Source of the DNA: Chitinophagaceae bacterium
Lineage (GTDB): Bacteria; Bacteroidota; Bacteroidia; Chitinophagales; Chitinophagaceae
DNA length: 7,617 bases
Assembly (NCBI GenBank): GCA_018061385.1
Contig: JAGOUF010000095.1
Location: forward strand, 1-7,617
Direction of reading: 5' to 3'
Shown: positions 1 to 6,752 of the stretch, piece by piece
How the letters are laid out: the number at the start of each line of letters is the position of its first letter
Numbering within the stretch: the first letter of the stretch is position 1
Made by a program: the position numbers and the translations under genes
Notes under the pieces: model-generated
Told to the model about the DNA's origin: nothing
What the model saw: only the letters and a program-made list of their open reading frames with translations
Database searches by the model: none

Positions 1-22
1 CATAGGGGTTTTTGTTATTCAT
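1..22 (-). CDS. Possible 5' end of the next minus-strand gene, cut by the window edge
   Basis: Ten bases after the TAA that closes the displaced clpB tail there is an ATG (22-20) followed by an open frame reading MNNKNPY up to the window edge. It would be the gene downstream of clpB before the cassette arrived. Only seven codons are visible, so this may be a chance ATG; no product can be assigned. Confidence 0.25.
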
Positions 23-31
23 ATATACAAA

Positions 32-105
32 TTAATCCACAGTTTCATTTCTAAACACCACAACCCCATCAAAAACGTCTACTAAAACAAGTTTTGTTTT
101 ATCAA
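32..105 (-). pseudogene. clpB: Displaced copy of the clpB 3' end (21 codons plus new stop)
   Basis: Read on the minus strand this stretch gives DKTKLVLVDVF then DGVVVFRNETVD and TAA (34-32). It matches codons 845-865 of the intact ClpB except that Pro849 is Leu (CCC to CTT) and the end is VD-stop rather than stop. By hand alignment, 41-105 matches 4149-4213 at 59 of 65 bases. Mismatches are at 62, 77, 83, 89, 90 and 101; five of the six are third-position changes, and four of the five changed codons are synonymous. Similarity stops at 105, inside the last codon of the outer-membrane gene, and at 41, exactly at the last ClpB sense codon. It has no start and cannot be a gene alone. It overlaps the TGA stop (104-102) of the outer-membrane gene. 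Best reading: the original or donor clpB tail, separated from clpB by insertion of the cassette. Confidence 0.82.
41..105. repeat. Direct repeat, left copy (clpB 3' end), att-like
   Basis: Left member of a 65-base direct repeat whose other member is 4149-4213, 4108 bases away. The two copies bracket the three exported-protein genes. Both lie in the same orientation and the same ClpB reading frame, so recombination between them would remove the cassette and leave an intact clpB ending in VD-stop. The longest uninterrupted identity is 21 bases (41-61 with 4149-4169). Confidence 0.85.
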
Positions 106-2804
106 AATTTATATTGAAATGAAAACAAAGTATAAATAGGTAACATATAAAATGTATCTAAAGAGTTTTGAATTGTGCTGAAAACATTCTGCTGAAAAGC
201 ATTATTATTAAACAAATTTTTTACAACAACGCCAATATCTACCTTCTTAGTAAGTTTATATTTAATTGTTATATCGCTAAAAAATAATTTTTTTTCAGTT
301 TTATACTGTGGCTTATTTACAAAAAAATCATTGTCAAAATCAAGTAATATTTTTTTTAGTAGCTTAACATTTATTGAAACCTTAGAAACAATATCGGTTA
401 CAACAAACTTATTTGTTGTTAAGTTTTCGATATAGCTATGTTGTCTTTGGTAACGATAATTAATTGATGTACTAATGTTAATCCCTTTATTCCAGTTAGT
501 GTTTAACTTGGTTTCAATTAGAGCTGTAGTACCCTTATTGAAGGTTAATAAGTTATTTGTATTAAAATATTGTTTACTAGTAGTATAATTAACCATTACA
601 GTAATCGAACTTTTTACTGGATGTATTTTTTTTTCGAACCTTGATGCAATAGTTATAAACTGATTTTTTTTATTAAAAGGGAACAATTCGTTATAAGTCA
701 GCAAACCTCTACCTGTAAAATTACTAATGTAATTAGGTGGTGTATTACTCATAAAAATAAATGTATTAAAAAAAACGCCACTGTTTAATACATCAAAAAA
801 CAAATAACCTAAGTTAGCTGTAAAGCCAACATTAGAACTAAATTGATTACTGCCTTTATTAAAGCTAGTTAAACTAATGAAGGTATTGGTATTATTTAAT
901 TGTTGAACAGTTGGTGAATATACTTGTTGTTGTAGCCCACCCAATAAAATATTCTTGTCGTTTAATTTATATTGTGTATTTATGGACAGAAGTATAAATG
1001 CTTTTTGAAAGTTATCTCGTAAAAATATTTTATTGTTGAATAATGATAAATTTATGTGCTGGAGTTGGAGATTGGCTGTTAGTGTAATTTTTTTTAAAGA
1101 GTTATTTGTAACAGAGACATTGAAAGAATTACGAAGATCAGTTAAATTCATATTAGCATTATAATTATTAGAAAGCATTACTAAAGAGTCGAATTTTTCA
1201 AACGCAAATGTGTGATTTAATAAATATGAATTTTGCTTACTAGTTATTATATTTATACTATATTTTAAAATTTTGCTCCATTTACTATATCTTAATTCGG
1301 CTGCAAAAACATTTGAAGAAAGACTGTATTGCTGATTTATATTTTTTAAACTACTATCAATTTTAAAAGAAGTATCTACAATTGAATTTTGAATTATATA
1401 GTCATGATTTAACTTGAAATTATTATAAAATATTTGAGTGGTTAAAATACTAGAACTCCCAATAACCTTTGTAATTACCAAGTTTAATCTATGCTGATTT
1501 TGTAACTCATTTAACTTTTGAGTAACTGGTTTTAAAAATAAATACCCACTATTTTGTTGAATATCTTTTGTACTATTTAATGAGTATTGTAAAATAGTTT
1601 GTAGCTTACTATTTAGTTTCCAATTAACTTCTGTATTAAAATTGTATAATAAGTTGTTTTTTTCTATCCCATTTTCTTGCTGTAAAGTAATTGGAAGCAA
1701 TGAATTATTGACGGTTTCAATAGTACTGAAAGTTTGATTATAAATGTCGTTAAACATTACAATATTGTTTTTGATACTTATTTTTTTACTTGCTTTTATT
1801 AGATGATTTATTGTAATTAAAGTACTATTATTACTAAACAACCTTGTAGGTTTAATATTTAAAGGCAAAATGTCACTAAATTGTACAGGAGCGTCCAAAA
1901 ATTGTATATTTAGTGGTACTCTTTCATTTTCGTTATTTAATAACCTATTTGAACCTGCAACAATTAAACTTGCCAAATTGCCAACACTATTTTTGTTAAT
2001 GGTTGTTACAAATTTATTTTTGCCTAAAAGCCCTACAACATTGTTTTTAGTTTCATAAAATTTTAATGGCAAGCCTACACCTAAAAAATTGTTACCAAAT
2101 AAGCGTATTTTTTTTGTTTTATACTTTAAATTTAGAACTGTTTCATTCCCAACATTTGCGGAATTTTCTAATCTACTATTATCTTTATAATTTTCAATTA
2201 CTTCAATTTTATCAAGACCACTGATCCCTGTATTTTTTGTAAGAGTTGAATAATTACTACCAAATAAATCATCTTCCTCTATTAAAATTCTGGTAATTTT
2301 TTTCCCATTGAAACTAACTTTACCAAACTCATCTAAACTAATACCTGGTAAATTTTTAAGCAAATCACCCAAATTATTTTCATTCCCTTTTTCAAATGCT
2401 GCAACTTTAAAAATAGTTGTATCACCTCTTTTTGTAATAGGTAATTCAGCTTTCACATTTATAGCCGGTAGAGTTCCAGTAAATTTTTGAAGAATAATTT
2501 CTTGATAACCATTTTGAATAGGGAATAGTAGGGCTTGGTTATAATTAATAAAACCAACAACACTTACTTGAAGCCATAGTTTACTTGTATTTGGCTTAAG
2601 TTCTATCTTAAAAAAGCCATCTTTATCAGAAAGTGTAAAATATTTAATTAAGCCAGTGCTATCATTAAGTAACACTTTAATACTTGCACTGCTTATTGGA
2701 ATATGATTGGAATCCAATATTCTTCCTTCAATAAAGTTTGTTTGTGCATTAGTAACACACAAAAACTGCATTGCTGTAAAAAATAAAATAAAAAACCTGT
2801 ACAA
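102..2804 (-). CDS. Outer-membrane beta-barrel protein with carboxypeptidase-regulatory-like and TonB-plug-like domains
   Basis: A 900-residue exported protein, probably a TonB-dependent-receptor-like barrel in the outer membrane; the substrate is unknown. Seen: a signal peptide with likely cleavage after VTNA (residue 20); a carboxypeptidase-regulatory-like beta-sandwich at about 22-107 (EGRILDSNHIPISSASIKV start, DKDGFFKI, VVGF); a plug-like region at about 115-235 (NLGDLLKNLPGI, FNGKKITRILIEEDDLF, LDKIEVIENY); then a long barrel of alternating polar and aromatic strands ending in QYKF, the usual C-terminal Phe of barrels. No clear TonB box. Proteins of this architecture commonly sit next to GLPGLI genes, as here (29-base gap after the GLPGLI stop). 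The start is odd: the listed first codon is TTG (2804-2802). Extending in frame to ATT (2819-2817) adds KKKH before it, which would supply the missing basic n-region. The ATG at 2771-2769 is too far in to leave a signal peptide. Composition is very AT-rich, about 18-23% G+C in three 60-base lines counted by hand. Confidence 0.85.
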   Translation of the reverse strand: MYRFFILFFTAMQFLCVTNAQTNFIEGRILDSNHIPISSASIKVLLNDSTGLIKYFTLSDKDGFFKIELKPNTSKLWLQVSVVGFINYNQALLFPIQNGYQEIILQKFTGTLPAINVKAELPITKRGDTTIFKVAAFEKGNENNLGDLLKNLPGISLDEFGKVSFNGKKITRILIEEDDLFGSNYSTLTKNTGISGLDKIEVIENYKDNSRLENSANVGNETVLNLKYKTKKIRLFGNNFLGVGLPLKFYETKNNVVGLLGKNKFVTTINKNSVGNLASLIVAGSNRLLNNENERVPLNIQFLDAPVQFSDILPLNIKPTRLFSNNSTLITINHLIKASKKISIKNNIVMFNDIYNQTFSTIETVNNSLLPITLQQENGIEKNNLLYNFNTEVNWKLNSKLQTILQYSLNSTKDIQQNSGYLFLKPVTQKLNELQNQHRLNLVITKVIGSSSILTTQIFYNNFKLNHDYIIQNSIVDTSFKIDSSLKNINQQYSLSSNVFAAELRYSKWSKILKYSINIITSKQNSYLLNHTFAFEKFDSLVMLSNNYNANMNLTDLRNSFNVSVTNNSLKKITLTANLQLQHINLSLFNNKIFLRDNFQKAFILLSINTQYKLNDKNILLGGLQQQVYSPTVQQLNNTNTFISLTSFNKGSNQFSSNVGFTANLGYLFFDVLNSGVFFNTFIFMSNTPPNYISNFTGRGLLTYNELFPFNKKNQFITIASRFEKKIHPVKSSITVMVNYTTSKQYFNTNNLLTFNKGTTALIETKLNTNWNKGINISTSINYRYQRQHSYIENLTTNKFVVTDIVSKVSINVKLLKKILLDFDNDFFVNKPQYKTEKKLFFSDITIKYKLTKKVDIGVVVKNLFNNNAFQQNVFSTIQNSLDTFYMLPIYTLFSFQYKF

Positions 2805-2833
2805 ATGTTTTTTTTTAATTTAAAATAAGTTTT

Positions 2834-3610
2834 TTAATGTTGAAATTCGTTCATGTTTGTTTTTTTACCATTTCTATAATCTTCCATCATTTTATATACT
2901 TTTTTATTAGAGTTGTCAAGTATTTCATTAAACTGCCTTTTTGTTATTAATGGATATTTATTACAGGGTTCTATTTTCACTAAATTACTTTCTTTCAAAG
3001 GCCAATTCAATTCGGTCATAGAAATTACTTGATTGTTTTTTAAATTGGTTAACTTAATCAATAAACCTGGCAATCCTACATAATTAAATGGGGCAACACT
3101 TATAGGTATTGATGGGGCAAACCAAGCAACAATACTTGCACCATTTATTGTACCTAGTGCTTTTTGACATAGTAACCCTTCTATTGTGATTGTATCATTA
3201 GTGTACTCCCAATTTATATTTTTTATAGTATCGGTAACACAATATGCTTTGTTGTTTTCATTGTAATTAAAATACGAAAATGTAATAGTCTTGTTTCCGG
3301 ATTCTCCATACCAATATTGCTTTGGAAGATCTTTAATACGTGCATTTGTTTCATTAATTTTTTGTACTTCATTTAACGAATCTTCAATGCTGTTGAACTT
3401 TCTATTTTTTAAAGTCTCTGAATTTTGTAAATTAGAGCTATTTGTAATTGTATATAAATAGTTGGCAGAAGTAAACCACATTTCTACAGAACGATGAATT
3501 TTTTGACTTGAAACAGTATATAATATTCTTCCAAAGCTATTGGCAGTATTTTGAGAAAACAATTTTACGAATATGCAGATAAACAAGAGTGAAATAATTA
3601 ATTTTTTCAT
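2834..3610 (-). CDS. GLPGLI family exported protein
   Basis: A 258-residue protein of the Bacteroidota GLPGLI family (TIGR01200 type), whose biochemical role is not established; members are exported and usually encoded beside carboxypeptidase-regulatory/plug outer-membrane proteins. Seen: signal peptide MKKLIISLLFICIFVKLFSQ with likely cleavage near residues 19-20; a central block INWEYTNDTITIEGLLCQKA (133-151) and WFAPSIPIS (163-171); and the signature itself, GLPGLL at 179-184, within YVGLPGLLIKL. Cysteines at 124 and 148 in the mature part could pair. Length is normal for the family. The ATG at 3610 is preceded by no Shine-Dalgarno; one base upstream of it ends a 13-base inverted-repeat arm (3624-3612). 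It lies 38 bases after the small cysteine protein and 29 bases before the barrel gene, so one transcript is likely. I am confident of the family and not of any specific function. Confidence 0.93.
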   Translation of the reverse strand: MKKLIISLLFICIFVKLFSQNTANSFGRILYTVSSQKIHRSVEMWFTSANYLYTITNSSNLQNSETLKNRKFNSIEDSLNEVQKINETNARIKDLPKQYWYGESGNKTITFSYFNYNENNKAYCVTDTIKNINWEYTNDTITIEGLLCQKALGTINGASIVAWFAPSIPISVAPFNYVGLPGLLIKLTNLKNNQVISMTELNWPLKESNLVKIEPCNKYPLITKRQFNEILDNSNKKVYKMMEDYRNGKKTNMNEFQH

Positions 3611-3611
3611 A

Positions 3612-3624
3612 AAACAATCTGATA
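3612..3624. repeat. 13-base inverted repeat, left arm, touching the GLPGLI start codon
   Basis: Plus-strand AAACAATCTGATA, the exact reverse complement of 4014-4026. On the mRNA this arm ends one base before the GLPGLI ATG. The two arms bracket the small cysteine-protein gene with 389 bases between them. The function is inferred only: RNA pairing, a shared regulator site, or the remnant ends of a mobile unit. Confidence 0.6.
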
Positions 3625-3648
3625 AAATTTAATAAAATTATTTGTTAA

Positions 3649-3990
3649 TTATAAATAACATAGTTCTTCAAATTCAGGTTGCTCAATAAGAGTCATGTGA
3701 TGAAAAACGCCAGAATCACACCAATAAACCCATTCAGTACTTCCTAGTACAATTACTTCACCTAATGAGTTAGTGCATGTAATATATTGGTGAATTGAGC
3801 ATAGCCTAGGTGGTCTTTTACTTTCTTTTTTAATTTTGCTTATAGAAGTCATTTTTGGAGCATCATAACTTTTTAATTTCTCCTCATTTTTGGTTGAAAT
3901 CTTACTTTCATTTTTTGTTGCTTTCTTATTTGCATTTGCAAAAGATATTGTTGCAAAAAGCAGAAAGAAAAGTGGAATTATTTTTTTCAT
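3649..3990 (-). CDS. Small secreted four-cysteine protein, unknown family
   Basis: A 113-residue protein that I do not recognise. Seen: a strong signal peptide (MKKIIPLFFLLFATISFANA) with an A-N-A cleavage site after residue 20; a Lys/Glu/Ser-rich, probably disordered linker at 21-62; then a compact C-terminal module with four cysteines at 64, 72, 91 and 111 and aromatic residues around EWVYWCD (87-92) and FHHM (96-99). The cysteine spacing fits two disulfides in an exported domain, which is inference. No lipobox. It is the first gene of the cassette, 38 bases before the GLPGLI gene on the same strand, and is flanked by 13-base inverted repeats. The ATG at 3990-3988 is the only start giving a full signal peptide; the leader is A-rich with no Shine-Dalgarno, as usual in the phylum. 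It could be a periplasmic partner of the GLPGLI/barrel pair or a secreted small protein. Confidence 0.72.
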   Translation of the reverse strand: MKKIIPLFFLLFATISFANANKKATKNESKISTKNEEKLKSYDAPKMTSISKIKKESKRPPRLCSIHQYITCTNSLGEVIVLGSTEWVYWCDSGVFHHMTLIEQPEFEELCYL

Positions 3991-4013
3991 TTTTTGATTT
4001 TTTGATTTAGTTC

Positions 4014-4026
4014 TATCAGATTGTTT
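4014..4026. repeat. 13-base inverted repeat, right arm, in the cassette leader
   Basis: Plus-strand TATCAGATTGTTT, the exact reverse complement of 3612-3624. It lies 24-36 bases upstream of the small-protein ATG, just downstream of the putative -7 element, so it would fall at or very near the 5' end of the transcript. Confidence 0.6.
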
Positions 4027-4028
4027 AG

Positions 4029-4062
4029 CAAAGTGAAAAAAAAAAAAAATGATATTACCAAA
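4029..4062 (-). promoter_or_regulatory. Putative Bacteroidota-type promoter for the cassette operon
   Basis: On the minus strand, TTTG (4062-4059) resembles the -33 box and TCACTTTG (4036-4029) resembles the -7 box TAnnTTTG with one mismatch (C for A). The spacer of 22 bases is slightly longer than usual and is mostly a run of 14 T that runs into the -7 box. It is placed correctly for an operon starting at 3990 and lies after the putative clpB terminator. AT-rich DNA yields such matches by chance, so confidence is modest. Confidence 0.35.
4036..4049. repeat. Homopolymer: 14 A on plus (14 T on minus)
   Basis: An uninterrupted run of 14 A, the longest homopolymer I noticed in the window. It sits 46 bases upstream of the small-protein start, inside the putative promoter spacer. 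Runs of this length are prone to slipped-strand length change, so the count may vary between cells or be a sequencing uncertainty. Confidence 0.9.
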
Positions 4063-4079
4063 TATTTATATAACTATTT

Positions 4080-4110
4080 TAATAAAAACCAAAAAAAGTG
4101 GTTTTTATTA
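4080..4110 (-). terminator. AT-rich stem-loop, putative terminator after clpB
   Basis: TAATAAAAACC (4080-4090) and GGTTTTTATTA (4100-4110) are perfect 11-base complements around a 9-base loop. The stem starts 36 bases past the clpB stop. Read leftward, the loop holds T7, and after the stem the strand continues AAATAG, so the classical U-tract is not clear. It would separate clpB from the cassette operon. The stem has only two G-C pairs, so it could instead be a weak or bidirectional structure. Confidence 0.45.
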
Positions 4111-4145
4111 TTCCAACTACTTTAAAATAGTAGATACCAATTTAT

Positions 4146-6743
4146 TTAAGTTTCATTTCTAAACACCACTACCCCATCAAAAACATCTACCAAAACGGGT
4201 TTTGTTTTGTCAATTTCGCCACCTAAAATCTTCTTACTCAATCCATTTACAATTTCTTTTTGAATCAACCGTTTCAATGGTCTTGCTCCAAATTGAACAT
4301 CATATCCATTTTCACTTAAATACTCAACTAAGTAATCGCTAAATACCAATTGAATGCCATTGGTTGCAACCAATTTTTTCAATCCATTTAATTGAATGTT
4401 GATAATAGATGCAATTTGCTTTTTTAACAATGGTTGAAACATAATTATTTCATCGACCCTGTTTAAAAACTCAGGACGAATGGTTTGCCTCAACAATTGC
4501 ATTACTTCCACTTTTGCTTTTTCAGTTACTGCATCAACATTGTTTTCATTTACATTTTCAAAAGCATCTTGAATAATGTGGCTACCCATATTGCTGGTCA
4601 TAATGATAATGGTATTTTTAAAATTCACCATTCTACCTTTATTATCAGTTAGTCTTCCATCGTCCAAAACTTGCAATAAAATATTCCAAACATCGGGATG
4701 AGCTTTTTCAATTTCATCTAACAATACAACACTATAAGGTTTTCTACGAACAGCTTCTGTTAACTGTCCACCTTCATCATAACCAACATAACCTGGAGGA
4801 GCACCAACCAAACGAGATACAGCATGTTTTTCTTGATATTCACTCATATCAATTCTTGTCATCATGCTTTCATCGTCAAATAAATATTCGGCCAATGCTT
4901 TTGCCAATTCGGTTTTACCCACACCTGTTGTACCTAGGAAAATAAAACTACCAATGGGCTTTTTAGGATCTTGTAAACCTGCTCTACTTCTTCTTATAGC
5001 ATCTGCAACTGCTGTTATGGCTTCTTCTTGTCCAACAACACGTTTGTGTAATTCATCTTCTAAAAACAACAATTTTTCTCTTTCACTTTGTAACATTTTT
5101 TTTACAGGAATGCCAGTTGCCTTTGCTACAGCTTCTGCAATATCTTCAGCATCTACTTCTTCTTTTAATAAACGTTTTTCACTTTGTTCTGCTAATTGTG
5201 TACTTAAAGTGGCAATTACTTTTTCTTGATCTTTTATTTTGCCATAACGTATTTCTGCAACCTTGCCAAAATCTCCATCACGTTCTGCACGTTCTGCATC
5301 AATTTTTAATTGCTCAATATCGGCCTTTGCATTTTGAATTTTTTCTACAACTTCTTTTTCTTGTTTCCATTTAGCTTTTAATGTATCTCGTTCTACAGTT
5401 AACAATGAAATATCAGCAGAAAGTTCTTTCAATTTAGCATCATCGTTTTCACGTTTAATGGCTTCCCTTTCAATTTCTAATTGCCTAATTTGTCGTTCTA
5501 ATTTATCCAATTCTTCAGGCATACTATTCATTTCAAGTCTAAGCTTAGCAGCACTTTCGTCAATTAAATCAATGGCTTTATCTGGTAAAAAACGATCTGT
5601 TACATATCTGTTCGATAATTCTACAGCAGCAATAATAGCTTCATCTTTAATACGTACATGATGGTGTGTTTCGTACTTATCTTTTATTCCACGAAGAATT
5701 GACACAGCATCTTCAACACTTGGTTCATCTACCATTACTTTTTGAAATCTTCTTTCTAAAGCTTTGTCTTTTTCAAAATATTTTTGATACTCATTTAATG
5801 TTGTTGCACCAATGGCTCTTAACTCTCCACGAGCCAATGCTGGCTTTAAAATATTGGCTGCATCCATGGCACCTTCTCCTCCACCTGCACCAATTAAAGT
5901 ATGTATTTCATCGATAAATAAAATAATTTCTCCTTCACTAGTTTGTACTTCTTTTACAACAGCTTTTAAACGCTCTTCAAACTCACCTTTATATTTTGCA
6001 CCAGCAATTAATAAACCCATATCTAAAGCAAAAATTATTTTACTTTTTAAGTTTTCTGGTACATCACCATTTACAATTCTCATTGCCAAACCTTCGGCAA
6101 TGGCAGTTTTACCAACGCCCGGCTCTCCCACTAAAATTGGGTTGTTTTTCGACCGTCTGCTAAGTATGTGTAAGGTTCTTCTTATTTCTTCATCACGACC
6201 AATTACAGGATCTAATTTGCCATTGCTTGCACGTTCGTTTAAGTTGTTGGCATACTTCTGTAATGCATTGTATTGTTGACTTTGCGTTGCTGAGTTGACG
6301 GTAGTGCCTTTTCGTAATTCTTTAATTGCAGCAACCAAGCCTTTCTCAGTTAAGCCTGCATCTTTTAAAATTTTAGCAGTATCATCGTTGCCCAATAATA
6401 AACCAATTACTAAGTGTTCAACGCTTACAAATTCGTCGCCAAATTGTTTTAAACTAGCATTTGCTTTTAGCATTGCATTGTTTAAATCTCTGCTTAAATT
6501 TTGTGCAGGTTCGGTACCTGTATTTTTTGGTAACCGATTGATTGATTCATCAATTTTTGTTTCAACAAAAGCAACATTGACATTGTTTTTTTTCAATAAA
6601 TAATCAATCGAACTATCATCATCTTTCAACAATGCTTTTAGTAAATGATTGGTTTCAATATTTGGATTACCATTATTAAAAGCTACTTGTTGTGCAGCTT
6701 GAATGGTTTCCTGTGCTTTAATGGTATAATTGTTTAAGTTCAT
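4146..6743 (-). CDS. clpB: ATP-dependent chaperone ClpB (Hsp100 disaggregase)
   Basis: Cytosolic AAA+ hexamer that pulls proteins out of aggregates, normally together with DnaK/DnaJ/GrpE. The 865-residue length is normal. Seen in order: Clp N-domain at 1-145 (two Clp-repeat stretches around NIETNHLLKALL and FVSVEHLVIGLLL); first AAA+ domain with Walker A GEPGVGKT (206-213), pore loop YKGEFEER (251-258), Walker B IILFIDEI (273-280) and ERR at 330-332; a coiled-coil middle domain rich in Glu, Lys and Arg at about 405-525, which distinguishes ClpB from ClpA and ClpC; second AAA+ domain with Walker A GTTGVGKT (604-611), pore loop GYVG (651-654), Walker B VVLLDEIE (672-679) and RPEFLNRVDEI (756-766); C-terminal subdomain with FGARPLKR (818-825). 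All key residues are present. The ATG at 6743 begins the usual MNLNNYTIKAQE. The last 21 codons (4213-4149) recur at 105-41. G+C is higher than in the cassette. I saw no CIRCE-like operator and no convincing promoter; the leader holds 7-base repeats. Confidence 0.98.
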   Translation of the reverse strand: MNLNNYTIKAQETIQAAQQVAFNNGNPNIETNHLLKALLKDDDSSIDYLLKKNNVNVAFVETKIDESINRLPKNTGTEPAQNLSRDLNNAMLKANASLKQFGDEFVSVEHLVIGLLLGNDDTAKILKDAGLTEKGLVAAIKELRKGTTVNSATQSQQYNALQKYANNLNERASNGKLDPVIGRDEEIRRTLHILSRRSKNNPILVGEPGVGKTAIAEGLAMRIVNGDVPENLKSKIIFALDMGLLIAGAKYKGEFEERLKAVVKEVQTSEGEIILFIDEIHTLIGAGGGEGAMDAANILKPALARGELRAIGATTLNEYQKYFEKDKALERRFQKVMVDEPSVEDAVSILRGIKDKYETHHHVRIKDEAIIAAVELSNRYVTDRFLPDKAIDLIDESAAKLRLEMNSMPEELDKLERQIRQLEIEREAIKRENDDAKLKELSADISLLTVERDTLKAKWKQEKEVVEKIQNAKADIEQLKIDAERAERDGDFGKVAEIRYGKIKDQEKVIATLSTQLAEQSEKRLLKEEVDAEDIAEAVAKATGIPVKKMLQSEREKLLFLEDELHKRVVGQEEAITAVADAIRRSRAGLQDPKKPIGSFIFLGTTGVGKTELAKALAEYLFDDESMMTRIDMSEYQEKHAVSRLVGAPPGYVGYDEGGQLTEAVRRKPYSVVLLDEIEKAHPDVWNILLQVLDDGRLTDNKGRMVNFKNTIIIMTSNMGSHIIQDAFENVNENNVDAVTEKAKVEVMQLLRQTIRPEFLNRVDEIIMFQPLLKKQIASIINIQLNGLKKLVATNGIQLVFSDYLVEYLSENGYDVQFGARPLKRLIQKEIVNGLSKKILGGEIDKTKPVLVDVFDGVVVFRNET
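4149..4213. repeat. Direct repeat, right copy (inside the clpB 3' end), att-like
   Basis: The last 21 sense codons of the intact clpB plus two bases. It matches 41-105 at 59 of 65 bases. Similarity ends exactly at the last sense codon: this copy continues TAA, the other GTG-GAT-TAA. Intergenic bases beyond it (4109-4148) show no similarity to 1-40. Confidence 0.85.
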
Positions 6744-6752
6744 ATTTTTTGA

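Noticed and set aside
41..105. Reading the left repeat as a separate small gene
   Set aside because: It has no start codon and matches the ClpB C-terminus in frame, so a displaced tail explains it fully.
1870..2490. Two plus-strand frames of about 60 codons opposite the barrel gene
   Set aside because: They are antisense to the plug and early-barrel coding region and have no family features.
4864..6603. Several plus-strand open frames of 67-155 codons opposite clpB
   Set aside because: They lie wholly antisense to a perfectly conserved ClpB, have no leader or domain content, and their compositions are what the complement of clpB codons produces.
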